A stretch of 64,000 nt of DNA from Bacillota bacterium (GTDB taxonomy: Bacteria > Bacillota > UBA4882 > UBA8346): NCBI GenBank assembly GCA_023401925.1, contig JAEXDA010000052.1, forward strand, positions 1 to 64,000, given 5' to 3'. Below are positions 47,140 through 56,000 of the stretch, in pieces (within the stretch, counting starts at the first letter, position 1; each line of letters opens with the position of its first letter). Position numbers and translations under genes: made by a program. The notes under the pieces were generated by a model that saw only the letters and a list, made by a program, of their open reading frames with translations, did no database searches and was not told the origin of the DNA.

Positions 47140-47866
47140 TAACAACACCTCTGTTTTTTTCAGATTGTTCTTTGAGTACTTCCATCAAATGGATAAGAAA
47201 ATCGGAACAGCGTTCAGCCGCCAATACTTTAAAATTATTATACATTTCCAAGGTATCATTATCTGAGTTATCTGAGATTGAGCGGATTATCACGAAAGGA
47301 ACTTCACAAAGCGAACATACTTGCGCAACTGCAGCGCCTTCCATTTCATTGCAGTAAGCACCGAAATCCTGATATAATTGTTTCTTTCTTTCCGGAGAAT
47401 TATTAAATTCATCCCCGGTAGCGATTGGACCGGTAAAAATGCGATAATCCTTCCCCACACAACGAACCATGGCTTTTTTGCAAAGCTCGATGAAGTCAGG
47501 ATCGGCATCAATAAACCCGTCATCGTCTTCTGTAAATGCACCTTGCTTGATCCCAAACGGCGTTAAAATGACATCGTATTGAATGCAAGATGTGGAGATG
47601 ACTACATCCCCAATTTTAAGTTCAGGGTGCAGGCCACCGGCAGAACCGATGTTTACGATGCGATCCGGAGAAAAATTATCCACCATCAGTTGAGTGCAAC
47701 GGGCTGCATTTACTTTCCCGACCCCTGCCAAAGCGATTACACAAGGGTGATTTTCGATGCTGCCGCTATAAAACTCAATGCCATAAATGGTGGTGGCTTG
47801 AATGTTGTTCATTCGAGTTAAAGCCGCATTTCGTTCGGTTTCTACAGCTGTGATAATTCCAAGCAT
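47114..47866 (-). CDS. mtnN: 5'-methylthioadenosine/S-adenosylhomocysteine nucleosidase
   Basis: Removes adenine from MTA and SAH, feeding LuxS with S-ribosylhomocysteine. The 250 residues begin MLGIITAVETERNAAL. Family features are VIALAGVGKVNAA, VNIGSAGGLHPELKIGDVVIS, and the catalytic end with NEMEGAAVAQVC and IIRSISDNSDN (the purine-binding Asp). The ATG at 47866 is preceded by CAGGAG 8-10 bases upstream; the open frame extends to 47893. It is the first gene of the pair with luxS and has a good promoter. Confidence 0.96.
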   Translation of the reverse strand: MLGIITAVETERNAALTRMNNIQATTIYGIEFYSGSIENHPCVIALAGVGKVNAARCTQLMVDNFSPDRIVNIGSAGGLHPELKIGDVVISTSCIQYDVILTPFGIKQGAFTEDDDGFIDADPDFIELCKKAMVRCVGKDYRIFTGPIATGDEFNNSPERKKQLYQDFGAYCNEMEGAAVAQVCSLCEVPFVIIRSISDNSDNDTLEMYNNFKVLAAERCSDFLIHLMEVLKEQSEKNRGVVNESQSRIF

Positions 47867-48224
47867 GGATAGAAGCTCCTGTCTATGTTGCATTCTGTTA
47901 TATTTTAAACATTCTTGAAGATTTTATCATCCGGCAATTGTTTTGTAAAGCATTCAGATAGCGCGATCCGGCTTATTTTGAAGGTTATGGCTTGTTAATC
48001 TTTTCTAGGGAGACAGGCTGTTTAGAAAAACTTTCCGGGAGGCGGAAAAAGTAGATTATTTTTCTGTTAACAAATCTTTGAGAAAGGGTTTCATAGACGG
48101 TGGGACGAATTAATTTCTGAAGGAACAGGGAAATATTGTTCTATAAACGGTTTTCTTATTGGAAGCTAGATAGGGGAATTCCTCAATTTAATTAAACAAA
48201 TACCTATAAATACAGGAGTTCGAA
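47867..48224. other. Divergent intergenic region between mtnN and a HAD gene
   Basis: It carries the mtnN promoter at 47921-47949. The remaining sequence up to 48224 is AT-rich, with a short inverted repeat near 48121-48139 (GAACA...TTGTTC). I see no convincing plus-strand promoter or reading frame. Confidence 0.45.
47921..47949 (-). promoter_or_regulatory. Promoter of the mtnN-luxS operon
   Basis: On the minus strand TTTACA (47949-47944) and TAAAAT (47926-47921) are 17 bases apart, about 55 bases before the mtnN start. Confidence 0.65.
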
Positions 48225-48863
48225 ATGGGAAAAATTACAGCCGTTGTTTTTGATTTCGGGGGTGTTCTGGTGGACTGGAATCCTCATTATCTTTATAAAA
48301 AATTTTTCGGGGATTATCCCCAAAAAACGCTGGAGTTTTTAAAGGAAATCGGCTTCGATGAGTGGAACCGGCAATTGGATAAGGGACGAACCTTCACAGA
48401 AGGTGTAGCCGATTTACGACAACGTTTTCCGGTTTATCAAGAATTGATTCAAGCTTATGACCAGCGTTGGGAGGAAACCTTGGCGGGTTCGATCCAGTCG
48501 TCGGTTAATATTTTACGGGAGCTTAAAGAGAAAACTAAAATGCGCACGGGTGCGACAGAATTTTCACTTTATGGTTTAACAAATTGGTCGGCGGAAAAAT
48601 TCGCAACCATCCGCCATCAATATGAATTTTTTGATTGGTTTGAAGACATTGTGGTTTCGGGTGAGGAAAAATTGATTAAACCGGATCCCCGAATTTTTCG
48701 GGTGTTGTTGCAAAGAAGCCGGCGAACTGCAGCTGAATGTTTATTTATCGATGATTCCTCCGCCAATATTGCAGCAGCAAAAGAGTTGGGTTTTGACACC
48801 ATTCTTTTTCGATCCCCGGATCAATTAAGAAAAGAATTATGTCGAAGAGGACTACTTCCGTGA
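48225..48863 (+). CDS. HAD family hydrolase (haloacid dehalogenase-like phosphatase)
   Basis: A soluble phosphatase-like protein of 212 residues. Motif I is VFDFGGVLVDWN, in which the second catalytic Asp of the usual DxD is replaced by Gly, as in the YihX-like and epoxide-hydrolase N-terminal subgroup. Motif II is in YGLTNWS, motif III lysine in EKLIKPDPRIF, and motif IV is FIDDSSANIAAAKELG. YihX-type enzymes act on sugar phosphates such as glucose-1-phosphate, but the substrate here is unknown. CAGGAG precedes the ATG. The last bases overlap the Nudix gene. Confidence 0.9.
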   Translation: MGKITAVVFDFGGVLVDWNPHYLYKKFFGDYPQKTLEFLKEIGFDEWNRQLDKGRTFTEGVADLRQRFPVYQELIQAYDQRWEETLAGSIQSSVNILRELKEKTKMRTGATEFSLYGLTNWSAEKFATIRHQYEFFDWFEDIVVSGEEKLIKPDPRIFRVLLQRSRRTAAECLFIDDSSANIAAAKELGFDTILFRSPDQLRKELCRRGLLP

Positions 48864-49411
48864 AAGATATTCAATCCATTAAAGTTATCGATGATTTTTT
48901 GGTTAGCGAGGATGTTCGGTTGCCCCTCTCCGATATGTGGGTGGATCCCGATCTTCAGCGTATCAGCAGTTTATGTTATTTAGAAAGCAATGGAAAATTA
49001 CTGATGCTTCAGCGCAGGAAAGAACCTTTTCAGGGTTTTTGGACGGCACCCGGCGGGAAGCTGGAACCCTATGAAGATCCAAAGCAAACGATTATCCGGG
49101 AAATATGGGAAGAAACCGGACTCACTCTGAAAACTCCCACACTGAAGGTCATCACCTCAGAAACCGGTGAGGGGCGGGACTACAATTGGCTGGTTTTCAT
49201 ATTTCTCGCTCATGATTTTAGCGGTTCTTTAACGGAAAGTGACGAGGGTACTTTACAATGGATTCCCAAGTCAAATCTCTTGGATAGTCCCATCCCGGAT
49301 GTCGATCGGAAATTGCTACCGTTGATTTTTAAAGAAGGGAAACGTTACTTTGTACGACTAAGCTATAATCATCTTCATCGGGTTGATACTTTGCAAAGTA
49401 CCTTGTTGTAA
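48860..49411 (+). CDS. Nudix hydrolase
   Basis: Hydrolyses a nucleoside-diphosphate-linked substrate, possibly oxidised nucleotides (MutT-like). The Nudix box is complete (G at GGKLEPYED, then REIWEETGL), matching Gx5Ex7REUxEExGU. I take the GTG at 48860 as start: AGAGG lies 9 bases upstream and it forms a GTGA overlap with the HAD stop. An ATG at 48839 is in frame and would add seven residues. About 183 residues, with an N-terminal extension of 45 residues before the fold (YLESNGKLLMLQRRKE). Coupled translation with the HAD gene suggests a shared clean-up role, which is inference. Confidence 0.9.
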   Translation: MKDIQSIKVIDDFLVSEDVRLPLSDMWVDPDLQRISSLCYLESNGKLLMLQRRKEPFQGFWTAPGGKLEPYEDPKQTIIREIWEETGLTLKTPTLKVITSETGEGRDYNWLVFIFLAHDFSGSLTESDEGTLQWIPKSNLLDSPIPDVDRKLLPLIFKEGKRYFVRLSYNHLHRVDTLQSTLL

Positions 49412-49602
49412 CCGACAAAGTTAAAGTTGCCCTTTTTTCCCAAATCTAATTTATCCCTCATTGAAAATAATCATCCACTCAGGCGCTGGAGTACAGTTTA
49501 TCGAGGGATTGTGTTGGATTTTTGGTTTAACCTGGATTTTCGTTATATAATTTGGTATGATACGGGTAGTTTTAAAAAAATCGAATCGAATGAGGAAATC
49601 AA

Positions 49603-50589
49603 ATGAGCAGAATGTTCAATATTCCCGATATAGGTCAATTTGGAGAAGAATCAGGGTTCATTTCTTTAGAAGTCTGCAGTGATCAGCACTTTCGTGTAGG
49701 ACAAGAGGGAGTGGTTTCCATCACCGCTACCGGGGACCGAAAAGTCGAATTTATCGCTTTTGAGGATCATACGTTAGCTTATGTGAGGTCATCCATGGGA
49801 TATCCGGCTTATTATCCGATCCATCCGGTAAAAGTCAAAAAACCGTTGAAAGCAGTATTGATGGATTTAGATGGAACCAGTGTCCGCAGTGAAGAATTTT
49901 GGATTTGGATTATTGAAATGACAACCGCCAGTTTACTCGGAAATCCGCGCTTTCAATTGGAAGAGGCTGATTTACCCTATGTTTCAGGGCATAGCGTATC
50001 GGAACATTTGAAGTATTGTATTCAGAAGTATTGCCCTGAAAAGTCTCTGGAACTCGCCAGAGAGTATTACTTTGAACATACCCACCGCGAAATGAAAGCT
50101 ATCATGGATGGCGGCGGTAAGGAAGGGGCTTTTACCCCGGCCCCGGGAATTAAGGAATTTCTCTATGAATTAAAGACGATGGGTGTAAAAATCGGCCTGG
50201 TGACTTCGGGATTATATGAAAAAGCTTGGCCGGAAATTCTTTCGGCCTTCCGAACCTTAAAGATGGGCGATCCCAAGGATTTTTACGATGCCATCATAAG
50301 TGCCGGTTTTCCGTTACGTCAAGGTGAAGTTGGTACTTTAGGGGAATTGTCGCCCAAACCCCATCCCTGGCTTTATGCTGAAGTAGCCAGGGTAGGATTG
50401 GGGATTGCTTTTGAAGACCGGAATTCCGTGGTCGGTATCGAAGACAGCGGCGCCGGTGTCTGTTCGATACGGTTGGCCGGATTTCCAACCATCGGTATCA
50501 GTGGAGGAAATATTGAAAGCAGCGGAACAAAATCCCTTTGTAATTATTATTGTGATGATTTTTCGGAAATTCTCAAACTGTTGGCCTAA
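49603..50589 (+). CDS. HAD hydrolase, beta-phosphoglucomutase-like, with N-terminal extension
   Basis: A protein of 328 residues. The HAD part starts near 83 with KAVLMDLDGTSVRSEEFW (nucleophile Asp and acid Asp of DxDGT). It continues with a helical cap and GLVTSGLYEKAW (motif II), lysine in LSPKPHPWLY (motif III) and VVGIEDSGAGVCSIRLAG (motif IV). The first 80 residues are not part of the HAD fold and contain short beta-rich segments such as GVVSITATGDRKVEFIAFEDHTLAYV; I do not recognise them. Substrate is probably a sugar phosphate. GAGGAAA precedes the ATG. A TATAAT at 49546-49551 with a weak TTGGTT 18 bases before may be the promoter. Confidence 0.85.
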   Translation: MSRMFNIPDIGQFGEESGFISLEVCSDQHFRVGQEGVVSITATGDRKVEFIAFEDHTLAYVRSSMGYPAYYPIHPVKVKKPLKAVLMDLDGTSVRSEEFWIWIIEMTTASLLGNPRFQLEEADLPYVSGHSVSEHLKYCIQKYCPEKSLELAREYYFEHTHREMKAIMDGGGKEGAFTPAPGIKEFLYELKTMGVKIGLVTSGLYEKAWPEILSAFRTLKMGDPKDFYDAIISAGFPLRQGEVGTLGELSPKPHPWLYAEVARVGLGIAFEDRNSVVGIEDSGAGVCSIRLAGFPTIGISGGNIESSGTKSLCNYYCDDFSEILKLLA

Positions 50590-50655
50590 ATCCAGTAAAA
50601 CCACCCCGACAATGACATCCTTTTTAAAAAAGAGAAGTTGAAAGGAAGAGTTCGG

Positions 50656-51678
50656 ATGAAAGTTTTGTTTATCGGCGGTACCGGGAATATTAGTGAAGCG
50701 GTCTCCAGATTGACTTTGGAAAGTGGAATCGATTTATATTTGCTAAACCGCGGGCAACGTAGCGAGTTATTTCCGGAAAGGGCGAAATTGTTGCAGGGGG
50801 ATATTCGGGATCCTCAATCGGCCGCGGCAGCGCTGCAAGAGCACCAATTTGATGTGGTTGTTGATTGGATTGCGTTTACACCGGATCAAGTTCGTTTTGA
50901 TATTGATTTATTCAAAAATCGTACCGGACAATACATTTTTATCAGTTCAGCCTCGACTTACCAGAAACCCGTATGCGACTATCTCATTACGGAATCCACA
51001 CCGCTGGTCAATCCTTACTGGCAATATTCCCGTGATAAAATTGCCTGCGAAGAGTTGTTAATGGATGCGTACCGAAACCAGGGTTTTCCGATAACAATTG
51101 TTAGGCCTTCCCACACCTATGGCAAAACTTCGATTCCGGCCGGAGTGGATTGCTGGGGTAAGCCCTGGACTTTAATCGACAGGATACGAAGGGGCAAAAA
51201 AATCATCATTCATGGCGATGGTACTTCGTTATGGGTATTAACCCATAATACTGATTTTGCTGTAGGTTTTGTTGGACTACTCGGAAATCCCCGGGCGATT
51301 GGTCAGGCGTTCCATATTACCTCCGATGAGGTTCTGTCCTGGAATCAGATTTATCAGGCGATTGGTAATGCAGCGGGAGTAAAAATTAATCCGGTTTATA
51401 TTCCTTCGGATTTTTTAGCTGCCGTATCGCCCTGGGGAGATGGCTTATTGGGTGATAAATCCCATAGCATAGTCTTTGACAATCGAAAGATTAAACGATT
51501 GGTTCCGGAGTTTGCCCCTAAAATCTTATTTTCGGAAGGTATTAAACAATCAGTGGCCTGGTTCGAAGACCATCCGGGCCATAGCGGGATTGATCAGGGA
51601 TGGAATCAGCAAATGGATCGGGTCATTGAAATTTATGAAGAAGGGATCCGCTTGGCCAAGAAAAAAACAATTTCATAA
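50656..51678 (+). CDS. NAD-dependent epimerase/dehydratase family protein (extended SDR)
   Basis: An atypical extended short-chain dehydrogenase of 340 residues. The Rossmann glycine motif is FIGGTGNISEAVSRL at residues 5-19, which is GxxGxxS-like and not classical GxxGxxG. FISSASTYQKP, the YxxxK pair in YSRDK, and VRPSHTYGKTSIP follow. It resembles the CSP41/isoflavone-reductase-like epimerases of Bacillota found near sugar genes; substrate unknown. The ATG at 50656 has AAGGAAGAG 8 bases upstream; the frame is open to 50638. It follows the HAD gene by 66 bases and may be cotranscribed. Confidence 0.88.
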   Translation: MKVLFIGGTGNISEAVSRLTLESGIDLYLLNRGQRSELFPERAKLLQGDIRDPQSAAAALQEHQFDVVVDWIAFTPDQVRFDIDLFKNRTGQYIFISSASTYQKPVCDYLITESTPLVNPYWQYSRDKIACEELLMDAYRNQGFPITIVRPSHTYGKTSIPAGVDCWGKPWTLIDRIRRGKKIIIHGDGTSLWVLTHNTDFAVGFVGLLGNPRAIGQAFHITSDEVLSWNQIYQAIGNAAGVKINPVYIPSDFLAAVSPWGDGLLGDKSHSIVFDNRKIKRLVPEFAPKILFSEGIKQSVAWFEDHPGHSGIDQGWNQQMDRVIEIYEEGIRLAKKKTIS

Positions 51679-51699
51679 CACATCGTTTTTGACGAAAAC

Positions 51700-51726
51700 C
51701 GGTTTTAAAATATTTTTTTAAAACCG
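51700..51726. terminator. Possible bidirectional terminator between SDR gene and small ORF
   Basis: CGGTTTTAAAA (51700-51710) pairs perfectly with TTTTAAAACCG (51716-51726). The stem is AT-rich and the flanking T-runs are short. It separates two convergent genes. Confidence 0.45.
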
Positions 51727-51743
51727 ACCGGTTTTAGACATAT

Positions 51744-51911
51744 TTAGTTTTGATTTTTTAAAACTTGTTTGATACGATCAATCCATTGGGTATTTTCATG
51801 ACTTTTAGCTTGTAAACCGGTTATTTCTTCACCTAGTTTCCGTAGGCGATTTTTTGATTCCTGAATGGAATTTAAAAGTTCTTGATTGATTTTGGACAAT
51901 GTATCGGACAT
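51744..51911 (-). CDS. Small coiled-coil protein (55 residues), unknown
   Basis: A short gene of 55 codons starting at an ATG with GGGGTGA seven bases upstream. The peptide starts MSDTLSKINQELLNSIQESK, is highly charged and shows a heptad-like spacing of Leu and Ile, so a short coiled coil is likely. The ending WIDRIKQVLKNQN is basic. It lies between convergent and same-strand neighbours: an SDR gene on one side and the LysR gene 128 bases upstream on the same strand. No function can be assigned. Confidence 0.65.
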   Translation of the reverse strand: MSDTLSKINQELLNSIQESKNRLRKLGEEITGLQAKSHENTQWIDRIKQVLKNQN

Positions 51912-52039
51912 AACTTTCACCCCATAATTTTATTATGTATCATGATTTTTATCACGGGATTACAAAATAAGAATCATCTCGTCAAAAATTATATCGTCAT
52001 AAACAACCCTAAATTTTAGATTTTTTCAAAACAAGATAT

Positions 52040-52933
52040 TCAGTTTTTAATTATACGAGTCAATTGTTGGACAAATTTTTGTCCTGCCCTTGATAAGGGC
52101 ATATTTTTATTGGTTATCATTCCGAGCTGTCTTTGGGGCAAAGACTGCTGCAGTTCTACGATAAACAATTGCCCTTTTTCCACACTCTTTTGAATGCTTT
52201 CCCTTACGACATGGGCGATCCCCAGACCTATTTTGGCGAATTCCACCAATAATTCCACACTTTCCAGCTCGATCTCGGGAACAATCCGGATACCCTGCCG
52301 TTTTAAAAAATTATCAAAGTTACGCCGGGTTGCGCTATTTTTTTCCAAAAGTAATATGGGATAATGAGCCAATTCGTCCCAAGTAATTTTATGTCCTTGA
52401 AGAGCACTGAAACGGCTTGAGGAAACCATAACATCCGTCACGGTAATCAGCTCTTCAACAGTTAAATTTTCTTCGGAAATTGGCAGAGTCACAATTGCAA
52501 AGTCAATGATCCCTTCCTTGAGGGCTCCCATTAATTGCGGTGAGGTCCGGTTTAAAAACTGAATTTTGATCTTGGGGTAATCGCGGCTAAAACGTTCCAA
52601 ATAGGGAAGTAAGTAATAGCGGCAAACAGTATCGCTGGCTCCAATCCGAATAATGCCGGTTTCCAGGTTTTGCATTTCGCTGAGTTTGGTTTCTGCGCTC
52701 TTAATGAGGTTATAGGCTTGCCCAACATGGGTTAACAATATCTCCCCTTCTGGGGTGAGTTGTAAATGGCGGGCTTGCCGCATAAAGAGCTGGGAACCTA
52801 ATTTTTGTTCCAGATTTTTGATAGCTTGGCTAACGGCTGATTGGGAGATGAAAAGTTTGGCGGCGGCTTCGGAGAAACTACCCGAGGCGGCTACCTGATA
52901 AAACACTTTGTAAAGGTCAAAATTAATATCCAT
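52040..52933 (-). CDS. LysR family transcriptional regulator
   Basis: A regulator of 297 residues. The N-terminal winged helix-turn-helix is typical: FYQVAASGSFSEAAAKLFIS, then QSAVSQAIKNLEQKLGSQLFMR. The C-terminal co-inducer domain has two lobes (IIRIGASDTVCRYYLLPYLE, IDFAIVTLP, GLGIAHVVRESI), and the effector is not deducible. AGAGGAT precedes the ATG. It is divergent from purL with 151 bases between the start codons, and a dyad in that gap could be its operator. LysR proteins usually regulate themselves and the divergent gene, which would place purL under its control, an unusual target. Confidence 0.94.
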   Translation of the reverse strand: MDINFDLYKVFYQVAASGSFSEAAAKLFISQSAVSQAIKNLEQKLGSQLFMRQARHLQLTPEGEILLTHVGQAYNLIKSAETKLSEMQNLETGIIRIGASDTVCRYYLLPYLERFSRDYPKIKIQFLNRTSPQLMGALKEGIIDFAIVTLPISEENLTVEELITVTDVMVSSSRFSALQGHKITWDELAHYPILLLEKNSATRRNFDNFLKRQGIRIVPEIELESVELLVEFAKIGLGIAHVVRESIQKSVEKGQLFIVELQQSLPQRQLGMITNKNMPLSRAGQKFVQQLTRIIKN

Positions 52934-52997
52934 GTTATCCTCTAATCATACTATCCTACAGTGATCATTCACCAAAAGGTACAATTCATAAGTTACG

Positions 52998-53014
52998 CTA
53001 ATACTTCATATTAG
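52998..53014. promoter_or_regulatory. Candidate LysR-type operator dyad
   Basis: CTAATA-CTTCA-TATTAG, a perfect 6-bp inverted repeat with 5-base spacer, lies between the divergent lysR and purL genes, 11 bases upstream of the purL -35 box. Confidence 0.5.
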
Positions 53015-53024
53015 AACTATTCAT

Positions 53025-53053
53025 TTTACTTATTATATCATATGACTTATAAT
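53025..53053 (+). promoter_or_regulatory. Promoter of purL
   Basis: TTTACT (53025-53030) and perfect TATAAT (53048-53053) are 17 bases apart. The predicted start near 53060 leaves a short leader to the ATG at 53085; no purine riboswitch fits there. Confidence 0.65.
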
Positions 53054-53084
53054 CAAACCAACAATGAGTAAAGGGGAGTTTGGG

Positions 53085-56000
53085 ATGAGTAGTTATGATG
53101 TAAAGCGGATCTTTGTCGAGAAAAAGCCGGGCTTTGATGTTGAAGCGCAGGGATTGTTTCGAGATTTAAAATATAACCTGGGGATCGATCATTTAAAAAG
53201 TTTACGGATTGTAAACCGTTACGATGTGGCCGGAATCAGCGAGGAGGAGTATCAAAAGGCGCGGCAGGTCATTTTTGCGGAATTGCCCGTTGATACGGTT
53301 ACGGATGAGGAAATCGCCCTCGATGAGCGGTGGAAGGTTATTGCCTCGGAGTTTTTGCCGGGCCAATATGACCAAAGGGCGGATTCGGCCGGGCAATGCA
53401 TTCAAATTTTGACCGGTCATGACCGTCCGGCTGTAAAAGTGGGGAAATTATTTTTACTGGAAGGGCATTTCAATGAATCCGATTACCAAAGGATGAAAGA
53501 ATATTGCCTGAACCCGTTGGAATCCCAGGAAGCATCCTGGGAAAAACCGGCTACACTTGAGATGGAACTTCCCTATCCACCGAATGTTAAGATCTTAAGT
53601 GGATTTAGCGGTTTTTCAGCAAAGCAGCTACAAGCTCTCCATCAACAATTGGGTCTGGCGATGTCTTTGGCAGACTTGCAGTTTTGCCAAGAATATTTTA
53701 GGGATATCGAAAAAAGAGATCCTTCGTTAACCGAAATCCGGGTTTTGGATACCTACTGGTCGGATCATTGCCGCCATACCACTTTTTTGACGCATATCGA
53801 CGATGTTGTCATCGAGGATGGTTTCTATAATCGGCCGGTGCAAGAGGCTTATCAGAAATATTTACAGAATCGCCTTACCATTCATGGTAATAAAAAAAAG
53901 CCGCTCTGCTTGATGGATTTGGCCACTATTGCTATGAAAGAATTAAGGCGCCAGGGTTTGCTTGATGATCTTGATGTCTCGGATGAGATCAATGCCTGTA
54001 GCATCATGGTGGATGCGGATATCAACGGTGAAAAACAAGAGTGGCTTGTAATGTTCAAGAATGAAACCCATAACCATCCTACCGAAATTGAACCTTTTGG
54101 TGGCGCGGCGACTTGTCTGGGCGGAGCCATCCGGGATCCGCTTTCAGGACGGTCTTATGTTTACCAGGCATTGAGGGTAACCGGCAGCGGCGATCCCCGT
54201 ACCAAAATTCAAGATACCATTCCCGGAAAATTATCCCAACGAAAGATTACCCGTGGGGCTGCCGCCGGTTTTAGCGCCTACGGAAATCAAATCGGGCTGG
54301 CAACCGGGCAGGTGGCGGAGGTTTACGATGAAGGTTTTGTTGCCAAAAGAATGGAGATCGGCGCAGTCGTGGGGGCTGTCCCCAAGGCTAATGTCAAACG
54401 GGAGGAACCGGAGCCGGGAGATGTTATTATTTTGTTGGGTGGCCGTACCGGTCGTGACGGTTGCGGTGGCGCGACTGGTTCTTCCAAGGAGCATAATGAA
54501 GAATCTTTGCTGACCTGCGGTGCTGAGGTACAAAAGGGGAACCCGCCCACCGAACGGAAGATCCAGCGACTGTTCCGCAACCCCGAAGTAAGCCTTTTAA
54601 TCAAGCGCTGCAACGATTTTGGAGCCGGAGGTGTCGCGGTGGCCATTGGGGAGTTGGCCGACGGTCTGGAAATCAATTTGGATGCTGTCCCCAAGAAATA
54701 TGAGGGATTGGATGGCACTGAACTGGCTATTTCGGAATCTCAAGAACGGATGGCAGTGGTGGTTGCTGCTGAAAATGTGAGCAAGTTCTGCAACGCCGCA
54801 GCGGTTGAAAATCTCGAGGCCACTGTGGTGGCTGTGGTTACGGCTCTTAAGCGATTGCAGATGTTTTGGCGGGGAAAAAGTATTGTCGATATTAGCCGGG
54901 ATTTTTTAAACAGCAACGGCGCTCCTCAACATTCCAAAGTATCGGTGGCCGCTCCTGATCCTGGGGAAAACATTTTTAAAATCATACCGCAGGAAGTGGC
55001 GGCAAGCCTACAAACCGGCGCTATAGAGAAAGCTTGGCTTATTAATCTTGAACGCCTGAATGTTTGCAGTCAAAAGGGGTTGGTGGAAAGATTCGACAGT
55101 ACCATTGGAGCCGGAACGGTCCTTTTGCCTTTTGGAGGGGGCTGTCAATCGACTCCTGCCGAGTGCATGGCTGCGAAACTTCCGGTTTTAGACGGCGATA
55201 CGACGACCGGAACGCTGATGTCCTATGGTTATAATCCGGCCATCGGCAGATGGAGCCCTTTTTACGGTGCGGTATATGCGATGATTGAAGCTGTTGCCAA
55301 GATAGTGGCCGGCGGCGGTAATTTTCGGAATATCCGCCTTACTTTGCAGGAATACTTTGAAAAATTGGGACAAAATGAAAAAAATTGGGGAAAACCTTTC
55401 AGCGCCCTCCTAGGAGCCTATTATACCCAACTTCAATTGGGGATTCCGGCTATTGGCGGGAAGGATAGTATGTCCGGTACTTTTAAGGATTTGACGGTTC
55501 CCCCGACTTTGGTGGCGTTTGCCATGACTGTAGCGGATGTCCGCACGGTTATTTCTCCGGAATTTAAGCAAACCGGCAGTCACGTTATACTAATACCCTT
55601 GCATCGCGATTCTCAGGAGTTGCCTGATTTTGAAAGCATGGCGGTAAATTACGATCATATTTACCAGCTCATTAGTAGCGGTAAAGTTTTGGCAGCCCAT
55701 TCGGTTCGAACGGGAGGAATTGCAGAAGCCGTTACGAAGATGTGTTTCGGCAACCGGATTGGCTTTGCCTTCGGAGGTACGTTAACTGCCGAGCAGTTAT
55801 TTGCCCCCGATTATGGCTCAATTATTCTGGAGATCCCGGCTTCAGTAGACGCTGCAATACTTTTTGAAAACATCGTTTATCGGGAATTGGGTTCGACTAC
55901 AGCCTCCCCTGAGATTTCGGTTCATGGGGTGAAAATTGATTTATCAAGCGCTTACCGGAGTTGGAACAAACCTTTGGAAACTATTTTTCCCACCAAAGCC

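Noticed and set aside
52934..53084. Purine riboswitch upstream of purL
   Set aside because: The conserved core is absent and the predicted leader is only about 25 bases.
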